Source of the DNA: Stieleria neptunia
GTDB taxonomy: Bacteria > Planctomycetota > Planctomycetia > Pirellulales > Pirellulaceae
Direction: 5' to 3'
Assembly (NCBI RefSeq): GCF_007754155.1
Contig: NZ_CP037423.1
Location: forward strand, 8,862,938-8,926,937
Length of the DNA stretch: 64,000 bases
In this document: one piece after another, positions 19,205 through 28,358 of the stretch
Numbering within the stretch: position 1 is the first letter of the stretch
Layout: every line of letters begins with the position of its first letter
Program-made: the position numbers and the translations under genes
Notes under the pieces: model-generated
Told to the model about the DNA's origin: nothing
What the model saw: only the letters and a program-made list of their open reading frames with translations
Database searches by the model: none

Positions 19205-20992
19205 ATGCTGAGCTGTGTAAATACCAATGCCTTCTGGAAGCGGAGAGCGTCCGCCTGGATGCTGATTGCCAAAGCCGTCTTGCTCTGCGTCGCGTTGCAG
19301 TTCACCGCGACCGTCGCGGTCGCCCAGCAGCCGTCCGATAACGACGCCGACCGCATGGTCGCGGTCACCATTTCAGCATCCCAAGCGGATCAGCAGTCGT
19401 TCGTGAGCAACAGCGTCCGGCGTCTTTGCCGAGCCGAACCTGACAAAAACATCCCCGCCTGGAACGTCGCCGGCTGGCTCGCCTACCAACGCCTCTGGAA
19501 CGAATTGGCCGCCAACCCCGACGACCCGGTGCTGCGAAAGTACCTCGGGCTTCCGATCGGATCGGCCGCCGACAACGACACGTTTGTGATCAAGTCGGCG
19601 CGCGGCCGCAGCGCCCCGAAATGGTTGGGCTGGAGAAGTGGTTCGTATCGGCAAACCGAAACGCCCCACCTGCAAATTTTTTCCCACGCCGACGAAGCCA
19701 CCACGCGCGAAGTCGCGACGGACATGGAACGCGTGTTCTGGATTTGGACACAACTGTTCTTTCCGCTCTGGGAAGGCAACCATCAAGTCGCGCTTCATCT
19801 GCGCGACATCGATCCCGACCAGAGCGTCGCTTCCTCGTTGGCAAAAAACCCCGCCAGACTCTCTTCGCGGCGAAAGCTACGCATCGTGTTGCTCCAAGAC
19901 GCCGACGACTATGCCCGAACCCTCGGCAGCTCGACGCCCGGCATCGACCAGTCGACCGGGTTTTACAGCGACCAACGACAGACTTCGTTCTTTTATCCGT
20001 CGACATCGGCCGACGCCGTCGCATCACGCCGACATGAATTGATCCACCAGCTGTTCCGCGAAGCCACCCGATCCCGACTGATGGGCGAACTGCCCGGCTC
20101 GCGATCCGATTTCTGGCTGATCGAAGGCATCGCGGGTTACTTTGAATCCTTGCACATGGACCACGACCGGGCGGCGGTCGGCGGCTGGGATAGCCCGCGG
20201 CTGCAGTTCGCCCGATACCGGGTTCTGGGTGGTCGCGATTTCATTCCGCTACAGGAATTACGAACCGCCGGACACGCGGCCGCTCAACAACAGTCCGACC
20301 TGGCCCGTTGGTACGCCAACGCGATCGCCTACACCCATCTGTTGCTCGACGGCGACTCCGTTACCGATCGACGCTGGGTCTACCAGCAACTCGCCACGCT
20401 TTACCAAATCTCGATCGACGTGCCCGCCGCCACCGCTCCCGAGTCGCCCGAGCGAGCGCTGATCGATTTCCTTCGTGTCGACGACACCGTGCTCCGTGAG
20501 AATCCTACCACCCGTCCATTGACGCAACTGTGTTTGTCAAATTGTGAAACCACCCCAACCGGACTCGCTTCACTGACAGCGTCGGACGATTGCCAATGGA
20601 TGGATCTGTCGCGACAACCGGTTGCCACCGCCGATGTCACACGACTTTGCCCCACACCGAATCAGCTGGATCAGTTGTCACTCGAAGCCACGCGGGTCGA
20701 TGATTCCGTCCACGCTTGGCTGCGGCAGGCGACGAACCTGCGCGAACTCGATCTCAGCTGGACATCGTGCGGCGACCGAACCGTCGCGGCCATCGCCAAT
20801 CACAACGCGCTACAAACGTTATGGTTGACGGGAACTCAAATCACCGACGCATCGATCCCCACGCTCGCGGCCATCGGCACGCTGCAATCGATCGATGTCC
20901 AACGCACTGCCATCACCAGCGCCGGGCTGGCCAAACTGAAAACACTTCGTCCCGATTGCAACATCAACCCTTTGCAGCTTCGCGCCCCATGA
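19205..20992 (+). CDS. Exported HExxH metallopeptidase-like protein with C-terminal leucine-rich repeats
   Basis: 595 residues from ATG 19205. Signal peptide MLIAKAVLLCVALQFTATVAVA ends near residue 40. RRHELIHQLFREA holds a zinc-binding HExxH (His277, Glu278, His281), and Glu307 in DFWLIEGIAGYFESL is placed as the third gluzincin ligand, as in the planctomycete DUF1570-type peptidase-like proteins. After residue ~450 are leucine-rich-repeat-like segments (ATNLRELDLSWTSCGDRTVA, ALQTLWLTGTQITDASIP). The stop overlaps the next start (ATGA), so the two genes are translationally coupled. Substrate unknown; peptidase activity is inferred from the ligands only. Confidence 0.78.
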   Translation: MLSCVNTNAFWKRRASAWMLIAKAVLLCVALQFTATVAVAQQPSDNDADRMVAVTISASQADQQSFVSNSVRRLCRAEPDKNIPAWNVAGWLAYQRLWNELAANPDDPVLRKYLGLPIGSAADNDTFVIKSARGRSAPKWLGWRSGSYRQTETPHLQIFSHADEATTREVATDMERVFWIWTQLFFPLWEGNHQVALHLRDIDPDQSVASSLAKNPARLSSRRKLRIVLLQDADDYARTLGSSTPGIDQSTGFYSDQRQTSFFYPSTSADAVASRRHELIHQLFREATRSRLMGELPGSRSDFWLIEGIAGYFESLHMDHDRAAVGGWDSPRLQFARYRVLGGRDFIPLQELRTAGHAAAQQQSDLARWYANAIAYTHLLLDGDSVTDRRWVYQQLATLYQISIDVPAATAPESPERALIDFLRVDDTVLRENPTTRPLTQLCLSNCETTPTGLASLTASDDCQWMDLSRQPVATADVTRLCPTPNQLDQLSLEATRVDDSVHAWLRQATNLRELDLSWTSCGDRTVAAIANHNALQTLWLTGTQITDASIPTLAAIGTLQSIDVQRTAITSAGLAKLKTLRPDCNINPLQLRAP

Positions 20993-22242
20993 CCTTTCCC
21001 CGTTTTTTCACCGCGAAGCAGTCCCTCCCCTCGCATCGAATCGACGACGTCACGGCCGAACTGACCGAGTTGTTCCAGGCGGAAACGGCGATCGAACAGA
21101 TCCGCCCGGGACAATCGGTGGCGATCGCCGTCGGCAGCCGTGGCATCGACCGAATCGCCGAAGTCACGCAAACCGTGGTGCGTCTGCTGGTCGATCGCAA
21201 GGCCCAGCCGTTTGTCGTCCCCGCGATGGGCAGCCACGGCGGTGCAACCGGCCAGGGGCAAACCGCCACGCTCGCGGCACTCGGGATCACGCCCGAATCG
21301 GTTGGTTGTCCGATCAAGTCGTCGATGGAAACCGTTCCGATCGGTAAAGGCCCCGGCGGGATCCCGCTGTCTTTTGACCGCAACGCCGCAGCCGCCGATC
21401 ATCTGATCGTGATCAATCGCATCAAGCCCCACACCAAACTGGACGGTTCGATCCAAAGCGGTGTTTGCAAGATGTTGATGATCGGACTCGGCAAACATCG
21501 CGGTGCGCTCGCCTTTCATCCCGCGTTCAAGTCCTTCGATTATCGGCTGGACCGAATCACCGCCGACGTAATCCCGACGATCTTGGCGGCGACGCCGTTC
21601 TTGTTGGGAATCGCACTGGTCGAAGACGCCCATGACTCGATCGGCCAGATCACCGTCGCCACCGCTGATCAATTACTGGACCTGGAACCGACACTCTTGC
21701 GCCGGGCGATCGAGTGGATGCCCAAGCTGCCGTTTCGGACCGCCGAGTTGCTGATCATCGATGCGATCGGCAAAGAGATCAGCGGCACCGGATTGGACAC
21801 CAATGTCGTCGGCCGCAAGTGGCACGACAAGATGGCCGGCGACGAGGAATGGCCCAAGATCGATGAGATCTACGTTCGTGCGCTGACCGAAAAAACCGCC
21901 GGCAACGCGTCGGGGATCGGCATCGCCGAATACACGCATCGACGTGTCGCCGAGGGCATCGATCCGGTCAAGACACGGATCAATTGCATCACCGCAGGCC
22001 ACGCGACCGCGGCCGCGCTGCCGGTCTGGTTCGACAGCGATCGCGACGTGCTCGATGCCGTCTGCGCCCAAACCCCGATGGAGGCTGATCGACGGCGGTG
22101 GCTGTGGATCCCCGACACGCTGGACTTGGAAACCATCCGCTGCAGCGAAGCCTATTTGGAAGAGGCACGACGCAGCGACCAGCTTGAAATCGTCAACGAT
22201 CCACGTTCATTCCAGTTCGATGACCACGGTGACTTCGTTTGA
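20989..22242 (+). CDS. LarA/DUF2088-like protein (lactate racemase N-terminal domain)
   Basis: 417 residues, overlapping the upstream gene by four bases. Family signatures are VAIAVGSRGIDR, FVVPAMGSHGGATGQGQ, the ion-binding-looking NRIKPHTKLDGSIQSG and GNASGIGIAEYTHRR. LarA is a nickel-pincer-cofactor lactate racemase. Homologues of this general-purpose group use other 2-hydroxy acids, or an unknown substrate, and no larB/larC/larE cofactor genes are visible nearby. Cytoplasmic, with no signal peptide. Family well supported, reaction not. Confidence 0.82.
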   Translation: MTFPRFFTAKQSLPSHRIDDVTAELTELFQAETAIEQIRPGQSVAIAVGSRGIDRIAEVTQTVVRLLVDRKAQPFVVPAMGSHGGATGQGQTATLAALGITPESVGCPIKSSMETVPIGKGPGGIPLSFDRNAAAADHLIVINRIKPHTKLDGSIQSGVCKMLMIGLGKHRGALAFHPAFKSFDYRLDRITADVIPTILAATPFLLGIALVEDAHDSIGQITVATADQLLDLEPTLLRRAIEWMPKLPFRTAELLIIDAIGKEISGTGLDTNVVGRKWHDKMAGDEEWPKIDEIYVRALTEKTAGNASGIGIAEYTHRRVAEGIDPVKTRINCITAGHATAAALPVWFDSDRDVLDAVCAQTPMEADRRRWLWIPDTLDLETIRCSEAYLEEARRSDQLEIVNDPRSFQFDDHGDFV

Positions 22243-22256
22243 CCCGCGACCGCCAC

Positions 22257-22412
22257 CCCATCGTTCTGCCCCATCGTTCTGCCCCCATCGTTCTGCCCCC
22301 ATCGTTCTGCCCCCATCGTTCTGCCCCCATCGTTCTGCCCCCATCGTTCTGCCCCGAATCGTTCTGCCCCGAATCGTTCTGCCCCCATCGTTCTGCCCCG
22401 AATCGTTCTGCC
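22257..22412. repeat. Tandem array of a 14-15 bp unit (TCGTTCTGCCCCCA), 11 copies
   Basis: TCGTTCTGCC begins at 22261, 22274, 22288, 22302, 22316, 22330, 22344, 22359, 22374, 22388 and 22403. The spacing is 14 bp when units are joined by CCA and 15 bp when joined by GAA. The last unit runs into CATCCTTCC, and a TTGACA hexamer follows at 22437. A related array lies at 28241-28320. This fills the gap between the LarA-like gene and the prephenate dehydratase. Confidence 0.93.
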
Positions 22413-22563
22413 ATCCTTCCCCTCGTGCTCACCAACTTGACAGGGCACGGGACGACACGGTCAGATCGTGTACTCTGATGGGCGCCGCCATTGCAAGACA
22501 ACCAAGAATCCTTGATAAACGGCGACGAGACAATCCCGTTTTACATTGCCACCCGACCCCTTC

Positions 22564-23631
22564 ATGCCTTCTTCGCAACCCGACACGCTTGACCAACTCG
22601 ATCTTCAATTGCTGCGGCTGATTCAACAGCGTCGCAAGCACGTCAAGACCTTGGCCGACGCCCAATCCCTTCCCTCGGTCGGCCAATCGAATGCACGGCT
22701 CGACCAGCTATTGGACGTCTTCTGCCGCGATTCCACGGAGGCGAGTGAAAAAAAGAGCGTCCAGTCGCTGCGTCAAACCCTCCAACACATCGACAGTTAT
22801 TGTCGCCTCGGGGTGGGCCCCGGCGCCGTCAGCTTTCTCGGACCGAAGTACAGCTACAGCCATTTGGCCGCGATCAAGTATTTCGGAGACGCAACGCCGT
22901 TTGCTCCGGTGGCAACGATCCCCGCGGTCTTTGACGCCGTCCACCGCGGCGACGCCGCCGGCGGTCTGGTCCCGATCGAAAACAGCACCGACGGCCGCGT
23001 CGTCGACACGCTAGGGATGTTCGCCCGTCGCCACATGCAGATCTGTGGCGAAGTCCTGTTGCCGATCCACCACAACCTGCTGGCCAGCGGCCGGCGAGAT
23101 CAAATCACCGAGATCCACAGTAAACCCCAAGCCCTGTCCCAGTGCCGCGTTTGGCTGGCGGCGAATTTCCCGGCCGCCGCACTGATCGAAGTCGGCAGCA
23201 CCACGACGGCCGCCGAATCCGCCGCCCAACATGCCCACATCGCCGCGGTCGCCAGTCTGCCGGCGGGCCGTGAATACGGACTCGATGTGCTGAATCAAAA
23301 CATCGAAGACAATCGCGAGAACGTCACCCGTTTCGCCGTCCTCGGCCGCGACGAAACCCATCCCACGGGCAAAGACAAAACGTCCCTGCTGTTCCAAGTC
23401 GAACATCAACCCGGCGCCCTGGCCGGCGCCATGAGCGTGTTCAGTCAGTCGCAATTGAACCTGACCTGGATCGAATCCTTCCCCTTGCCCGGATCGCGGA
23501 ACGAATACCTGTTCTTCGTCGAATTCAGCGGGCATCGTGGCGAGAACCGAGTGGCCACCGCGATCGATCAATTGGGCACGATCACACGCCGGCTGGAAAT
23601 TTTGGGGTCGTACCCGGTCGCCGTGCTGTAA
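22564..23631 (+). CDS. pheA: Prephenate dehydratase with AroQ-like N-terminus (P-protein-like)
   Basis: 355 residues. Catalyses prephenate to phenylpyruvate in phenylalanine synthesis. Residues 1-85 resemble an AroQ chorismate mutase helix bundle (LDQLDLQLLRLIQQRRKHVKTLADAQ), but the usual Lys at the end of helix 1 appears replaced, so mutase activity is doubtful. Dehydratase blocks are VSFLGPKYSYSHLAA, GLVPIENSTDGRVVDTL and NVTRFAVLG. The C-terminal ACT domain (residues ~270-350) contains TSLLFQVEHQPGALAGAM and ESFPLPGSRNEY and would bind phenylalanine for feedback. ATG 22564 chosen over TTG 22546. Confidence 0.9.
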   Translation: MPSSQPDTLDQLDLQLLRLIQQRRKHVKTLADAQSLPSVGQSNARLDQLLDVFCRDSTEASEKKSVQSLRQTLQHIDSYCRLGVGPGAVSFLGPKYSYSHLAAIKYFGDATPFAPVATIPAVFDAVHRGDAAGGLVPIENSTDGRVVDTLGMFARRHMQICGEVLLPIHHNLLASGRRDQITEIHSKPQALSQCRVWLAANFPAAALIEVGSTTTAAESAAQHAHIAAVASLPAGREYGLDVLNQNIEDNRENVTRFAVLGRDETHPTGKDKTSLLFQVEHQPGALAGAMSVFSQSQLNLTWIESFPLPGSRNEYLFFVEFSGHRGENRVATAIDQLGTITRRLEILGSYPVAVL

Positions 23632-24515
23632 CCGAACCGATCAAGGGTCGGTGTCGGTACAGGCGGTGTCGGTACAGGCGGTGTCGTTGTATGTCCGGAG
23701 CCACGCTCCTTACTGGCAGGGGTCTCGATAACTGAAGTCACCCTCCCTGGCAGGGAGGGTCGAGCGAAGCGAGGGGAGGGTTTCCGCGGCCCCGCAGCCA
23801 CCGATGCCAACAAAGCACCCTCCCCGCTCCGAGCGCAAACGCCTCCGCGACCCTCCCAGGGGACGTCGATTGCAGAAGTGGCGGAGTTGAGCGTAGTGGA
23901 CGTCGCCAAGACTTTCGCGAGCGGCCGACCCTCTCTGGCGTTTGCTTGCTGCGCAAACGCCGTCTCTCCCAGAGGGGATTCTTCGTGGATTTTAGTGGCT
24001 AATCGCTCAGGCCCCAGGTTTTTCGAGGCATTGCTGCGATGTCCGAATGGGGAGAGCGAGGACAAACGCTCGGTTCAAACGACCCTCCGCCGACACGGGG
24101 GCCGGCGGAGGGCACGAAGCACCTTCGACGCATCGCAGACCAGGTGATTCCTTGGCGGGTTGCTCCTCCGCAGAGCCTGCCTCCGCTTCACCTGGCTTCG
24201 CCATCCTACCGAACAGAACCATCGGACATCGCAGTCATCCCTCAAAAAACCTTCCCCGAGTATTCGAGAGCACCCACTAAAATCCGCGAAGCCCTCCCAG
24301 AGGGAGAGAGACTCAATCGGTTGCCAAATCCTGTAGCAAAAGAATCGACGTCCCAAAGGGAGCTTGACCTCACGTCGGGCGACCCGAACGCACGAGCGTC
24401 GCTTCCGTCCTTGAGTTTGTCGGGGTTTCACAGCGATCGTCGCCCATCTGACCTTTCCACCAGACCGAGGAATCCCTAAGAGTGGGTCGTTGACCGGTCA
24501 ACCAAGGAAGGTTCC
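23632..24515. repeat. Repeat-rich gene-free region
   Basis: About 880 bp without a credible gene. It holds a 15-bp tandem GGTGTCGGTACAGGC (23650-23685, 2.4 copies), a REP-like palindrome copy (23737-23780) matching 1210-1252, partial inverted copies of it near 23815-23865, and a hairpin GGCGTTTGC..GCAAACGCC (23937-23961) inside CCCTCTCT..AGAGGG. Open frames through it are Arg/Pro/Ser-rich and overlap the repeats. AAGGAAGG just before 24516 is the ribosome-binding site of the next gene. Confidence 0.7.
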
Positions 24516-25277
24516 ATGAAAAATTCGCGAAAAAACAACGGCGGGCGGAGCGACGAACCGGCCCGCCGACGCGAGGCAAAACTCGACTATCCCGTCCGCT
24601 TGCTCGTCTACGCCCTGGTGGCCACTGCCGTCTGTCAATTGATCCTGCTGGCGGTCCGTGGCAACGGCGTGGAGTTCGTCGGACGTGAAAACGGTCCCGT
24701 CGAACTGGCCCAGGTCGTCATGGCCCTGTTCACCTCCGGTTGCCTGTTCATCGCTGCCGTGCAGATGCCGGTCGGACGTACGCTGCTGGTCCTCTGTGGC
24801 TGCCTGGTCGGCTACGCCGCGGCGCGTGAATGCGATTCCTGGTTCGAATCGGTGTTCTTTGACGATGCCTACAAGTACCTGGCCGGAGCACCGCTGCTGG
24901 GCGTGGCGATTGCGGCCTTGGTGCGCGGCCGAAAACAGCTCGTCGGCGAGTCGGCGGCGCTGCTGCGGACGCCTTCGATGACGATCTTCGCGATCGCCGG
25001 CATTTACATTTGCACCCTCTGCCAAGCGTTCGATGTTCCCCACCTGTGGACCGCCGGCGGAGTAAGTCCATCGCCTGAAACGACCAAGGCAGCGGTGGAA
25101 GAATTTGCCGAGCTGTTCGGCTATCTGTTGCTGGCGTTCTCCGGCGTCGAATCCCTGGCGATGGCATTCGCGAATGGGAGCGTCGAAACCGGCTCCGTGG
25201 AAGCGGCGTCGAATGAAGCGACGTGCATCGAATTCCCGACGCATCAGCCCCAACCTGTTTCCCGCAAAGCCGCCTGA
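24516..25277 (+). CDS. Multi-pass membrane protein of unknown function
   Basis: 253 residues; ATG 24516 has AAGGAAGG four bases upstream. A charged N-terminus (MKNSRKNNGGRSDEPARRR) precedes about six hydrophobic segments: YPVRLLVYALVATAVCQLIL, VELAQVVMALFTSGCLFIAA, TLLVLCGCLVGYAAA, YLAGAPLLGVAIAALV, MTIFAIAGIYICTLC and FGYLLLAFSGVESLAMA. The conserved-looking ARECDSWFESVFFDDAYK loop and EEFAELFGYLLL suggest a defined family I cannot name. Convergent with the DUF1573 gene, 21 bp away. Confidence 0.72.
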   Translation: MKNSRKNNGGRSDEPARRREAKLDYPVRLLVYALVATAVCQLILLAVRGNGVEFVGRENGPVELAQVVMALFTSGCLFIAAVQMPVGRTLLVLCGCLVGYAAARECDSWFESVFFDDAYKYLAGAPLLGVAIAALVRGRKQLVGESAALLRTPSMTIFAIAGIYICTLCQAFDVPHLWTAGGVSPSPETTKAAVEEFAELFGYLLLAFSGVESLAMAFANGSVETGSVEAASNEATCIEFPTHQPQPVSRKAA

Positions 25278-25298
25278 CCGTCGCCGCTGTGAACCGGA

Positions 25299-26342
25299 TC
25301 AACCGCTGACGACGCCGGTGACGATGCACTTGACCGATTTGCCGCCATCCAGATCGGTGTTGATCTGAATCTCTTGGCCGACGCGGTCCTCGTTCGCCCC
25401 CGCGTTGAATCGCAAGGTCACGAAGTGCAATTTTTTGCTGCCGCTGGGGGTCGTGAACTCAAACCGTTGATCGGCGCAAACGATGTCTTTGATGGCAAAA
25501 GGTTCGTCTCCCCGAATCACCAATCGCTTTTCAACCGTCGCCCCGGGTTCCGCGGTCCCGAAACTGACCGCCGACGGCGAAACACTCAACGACGGTCGGA
25601 TCCGTCCGTTGATCGACATTTCCGTCGTCGGAAAATCGACGTCGTTGCTGATCAACGTCAATCGTTCGTGCACATCGCCCTCGGGCATCGATCCCAAGAC
25701 CTTCACCCGCATCCGGTAACGCACCATCCCCGGTGATTTCTGCGGTGCACTCAGTTGGACTTCCAAGTCGTCGCAAAAACTGCGCACATCGGTGATCTGC
25801 CAATCGCGATTGCCGGTGTGCGTGATCACGATGTCCTGCTGAGTCTCGGCGCCCGAGGCAATTTCCCCGAACGCGACTTCGGGCGGATCAAACGTGACAT
25901 CGGTGCGGATGAATCCGCTGACTTTCAGTTGAACTTCGGCGTAATAGGGCCGATCGATCACGACCGTCACGATCGCCGATTTCTGGCCGATGAACGTGCT
26001 GGTGTTGAAACGGGCCACCACCGAAGCCGTTTCATGCGTCTTGAGCGTGTTTTGCGTGACCGTCGGCGTCGTGCATCCACAACTGGAACGGACCGCTGCG
26101 ATGTGAACGTCTTCCTGATACAGGTTCGTGAAATCGAACAAGTACTCACACTTCGCCCCCCGGCCGACGGTGCGGAAATCGTGGCTCGTCGTCTTGAACA
26201 TTTTCTCCGCCCAGTTTTCACCCGAAGATGACGGCGCGGCGGAAGTCTGTCGTGACGAAACCGTGCGGGATTCAATCTGCCCGATCGCGAAATCGCAATG
26301 GACGGCAAAACAAACGAGCAAGCACCACGCAATGAAACGCAT
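25299..26342 (-). CDS. Secreted DUF1573 domain protein
   Basis: 347 residues. Signal peptide MRFIAWCLLVCFAVHCDFAIG. Residues ~50-130 are a DUF1573 immunoglobulin-like domain with the hallmark AAVRSSCGCTTPTV (SSCGCT) and ETASVVARFNTSTFIGQK. Two further Ig-like modules follow (VAFGEIASGAETQQDIVI; VSFGTAEPGATVEKRLVI). The start is either ATG 26342, placing the signal peptide first, or ATG 26384. Last gene of a DUF3467-maf-DUF1573 run, 109 bp after maf. DUF1573 proteins are common exported planctomycete and Bacteroidetes proteins with no established biochemical role. Confidence 0.85.
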   Translation of the reverse strand: MRFIAWCLLVCFAVHCDFAIGQIESRTVSSRQTSAAPSSSGENWAEKMFKTTSHDFRTVGRGAKCEYLFDFTNLYQEDVHIAAVRSSCGCTTPTVTQNTLKTHETASVVARFNTSTFIGQKSAIVTVVIDRPYYAEVQLKVSGFIRTDVTFDPPEVAFGEIASGAETQQDIVITHTGNRDWQITDVRSFCDDLEVQLSAPQKSPGMVRYRMRVKVLGSMPEGDVHERLTLISNDVDFPTTEMSINGRIRPSLSVSPSAVSFGTAEPGATVEKRLVIRGDEPFAIKDIVCADQRFEFTTPSGSKKLHFVTLRFNAGANEDRVGQEIQINTDLDGGKSVKCIVTGVVSG

Positions 26343-26451
26343 GGCGTTGCGTCGTGACGACACGGCGGGAAAATTATGAATCATCAATTCGGACCATTCG
26401 GTGAGAGTCGATGTGGGCCATCGGCATACCACCGTCAAACTTTACCAAATC

Positions 26452-27135
26452 TCACTCGTTTGAAGTAGGCGTTTCCGATTGTCTGGCATCTATGGTTTCG
26501 GCAACTGAGTGGAAATTTTCCAGTAATTCTTTCAGCCGCTCCATTGGAAGCCCGACAACGTTGCTTTCACTGCCCCCACCGACGATCTCAATCCAGTCAT
26601 TTCCGTCCTGAAATCCGAACGCCCCCGCTTTTCCTTCCCACAACAGCGTGTCGAGGTACTCTCGAATCATGGTTTCGGACAGCGATTCCATCTGCAACTC
26701 GGTGCGAACGACGTCGACGATGCAGCGAGACTCGCCGGAGGACCAAAGGCAAACGCCGGTGAACACGTCGTGCCGACGGCCGCTGAGCGTGCGCAGCATC
26801 TCCGCGGCGTGCTCCTCGTTGTGCGGTTTTCCCAGAATCTGTCCCCCGCACGAGGCGACGGTGTCGGCGGCCAAAATCATCGCCCGAGCGTGTCGCCGCA
26901 CCACGCTTTCCGCCTTGCGGTACGCGTAGCGCGCGACCAACTCGGGCGCCGTTTCGCGACTGCACACCCCGCACTCGGCATCGTCGCTGGCCGGATCGAT
27001 CGTGAACTCGTACCCGGCCGCCCGTAACAATTGTGCCCGCCGGGGCGAACCACTGGCCAACACCAACGGCATTGAGTCTGGGATCGGGGCTCCACTTAAA
27101 CCGCGCATCAGCGGCAGATCATCTGAAATTGCCAT
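26452..27135 (-). CDS. maf: Maf-like nucleotide pyrophosphatase
   Basis: 227 residues. Maf-family enzymes hydrolyse non-canonical or modified nucleoside triphosphates to monophosphates, limiting their incorporation. Visible motifs are LVLASGSPRRAQLL (residues ~24-37), the catalytic Asp in MILAADTVASCGGQILGKP, the FTGVCLW strand and the C-terminal YLDTLLWEGKAGAFGFQD with ESNVVGLPMERL. The VASCGGQ loop, where dTTP/UTP-type members have VxLxG, leaves the subgroup undecided. It starts 6 bp after the DUF3467 gene ends, so they are cotranscribed. Confidence 0.9.
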   Translation of the reverse strand: MAISDDLPLMRGLSGAPIPDSMPLVLASGSPRRAQLLRAAGYEFTIDPASDDAECGVCSRETAPELVARYAYRKAESVVRRHARAMILAADTVASCGGQILGKPHNEEHAAEMLRTLSGRRHDVFTGVCLWSSGESRCIVDVVRTELQMESLSETMIREYLDTLLWEGKAGAFGFQDGNDWIEIVGGGSESNVVGLPMERLKELLENFHSVAETIDARQSETPTSNE

Positions 27136-27141
27136 CGCGTC

Positions 27142-27816
27142 CTAACTACCGTTTGAATCCGATGGGCCAGCCGGTGGCGGGCCAGACGGTGGCGGATCGG
27201 ATGCCGGCGGAGCGGCAGGCGGCGGATCGGTCGGCGGCAACCCCTGCCGGCGCTGCTCCAGCTGACGAACGGCCCCCTTGAGCGATTCCAGCAGACGCGG
27301 CACCTGGCCGGCGGCGACAAAGACCCGCGCGCTGACCGCCGATTGCGGAAAGAAACTCGTCAGGAAATCCAGTCCGAACTCGGTCGCGCCGTGCCCGATC
27401 ATCACGCCGTTGGCGTAGGTGCCACTGAGCACCTCGTCGGGCATCTTTAAATCGTCATAGATCTCTTGTGGACTCGGCCGACGTGCGTCCGGATTGGGCG
27501 GTTGCGGCGGTGGCGTATGCGGATCGCCGAACCGCCCCCGATACAATTCCAAGTTGGTCGTCAACGCCTCGATGAATTGCGGCATCACGGGATGGGGGAT
27601 CACCACCCGCGCGGCCACCTTGTGCGGACGTCCGATCGTCTGCAAAAAATCGACGATGTACTCGCTCGGTCCCGTCATCACGATCGCACCGGTGCTGAAC
27701 GTCCCCCCGGCGACGTGATCGGGCACCCGCGCCCGCAGCGGCGGGTTGGGCTGCTGGCCGGGCTGGCCGGGCTGGCCGGATTCGGGTGGATCAGGCGTTT
27801 GGTCGTCAGAGGACAT
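27142..27816 (-). CDS. Protein with two DUF3467 domains
   Basis: 224 residues with a tandem pair of DUF3467 modules: residues ~30-92 (DHVAGGTFSTGAIVMTGPSE, then HKVAARVVIPHPVMPQFIEAL) and ~122-190 (LSGTYANGVMIGHGATEFGL, then SAVSARVFVAAGQVPRLLESL). Pro/Gly-rich linkers flank and separate them. DUF3467 is a small single domain in many bacteria; a two-domain arrangement with FLQT/FLTS helices is typical of planctomycete versions. First gene of the operon with maf. Function unknown. Confidence 0.83.
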   Translation of the reverse strand: MSSDDQTPDPPESGQPGQPGQQPNPPLRARVPDHVAGGTFSTGAIVMTGPSEYIVDFLQTIGRPHKVAARVVIPHPVMPQFIEALTTNLELYRGRFGDPHTPPPQPPNPDARRPSPQEIYDDLKMPDEVLSGTYANGVMIGHGATEFGLDFLTSFFPQSAVSARVFVAAGQVPRLLESLKGAVRQLEQRRQGLPPTDPPPAAPPASDPPPSGPPPAGPSDSNGS

Positions 27817-27990
27817 GCGTGGGACGCTGGTGCGTTGATGGGGGAGGATTCAGCCGCGCATTCCGAACGGAATACCGCCACCAGTCTAAATCTCACCGCC
27901 ACCGTCCGAAACCCGGGACGGTTCGTCCGCGATTCCTCGCGATCCAGCATGTGGCGTCAGCCCAATGCCATCTACCTCGGCTCGAAAGGT

Positions 27991-28195
27991 GTTAGCGGAA
28001 CGGCGCGAGCGGGCTGTCGGTTTTGTGAGCCGCGACGCGTAAGCGGCCGGGCACTGCGACGAAAGCCCGAGGCCTTACGGCCAGCGGCTCACTATTGACT
28101 CAGCAGATCCCGACTGAATCGACAGCCCGCGAGCCGTCCGGTCGCGTTTTAAAAATCACCGTCAATGACCGGAGGGCTCGCGCCCTACCGCTAAC
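27991..28195. repeat. TTAGCGG-terminated stem-loop element, long copy 1
   Basis: 205 bp with inverted termini GTTAGCGGAACGGCGCGAGC at the left and GCTCGCGCCCTACCGCTAAC at the right. Inside lie a second pair of arms (GAGCGGGCTGTCG, 28007-28019; CGACAGCCCGC, 28120-28130) around a ~100 bp core (28020-28119) that itself begins TTTTGTGAGCCGCG and ends CAGCAGATCCCGACTGAAT. Related copies are 58726-58917 (core inverted) and 52819-52891 (core missing). No transposase within it; MITE-like or REP-like. It occupies the upstream part of the 593-bp gap before gntR. Confidence 0.85.
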
Positions 28196-28240
28196 AAAAA
28201 ACACCGCACGTGACGTCAACGTCGATGGCATTGGGCGCCA

Positions 28241-28320
28241 GTCTTGCCCCCATCGTCTTGCCCCCATCGTCTTGCCCCCATCGTCTTGCCCCCATCATCC
28301 TGCCCCGAATCATTCTGCCA
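28241..28320. repeat. Tandem array of a 14-15 bp unit (TCGTCTTGCCCCCA), about 6 copies
   Basis: Units begin at about 28241, 28253, 28267, 28281, 28295 and 28310. The last is joined by GAA and runs into CATTCTGCCATCCCTC, the same exit as the 22257-22412 array. The array ends ~40 bp before the TTGACA of the gntR promoter. The unit differs from the first array mainly by GTCTTG for GTTCTG. Confidence 0.9.
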
Positions 28321-28358
28321 TCCCTCTCCTGCTCGCCTCCGAAGCGCCACACCAACCC

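Noticed and set aside
22257..22412. CRISPR-like array
   Set aside because: Units are 14-15 bp with no spacers and no cas genes nearby; it is a simple tandem repeat.
23878..24479. Short open frames in the repeat region
   Set aside because: Arg/Ser/Pro-rich, overlapping in several frames and overlapping repeats; no start signal.
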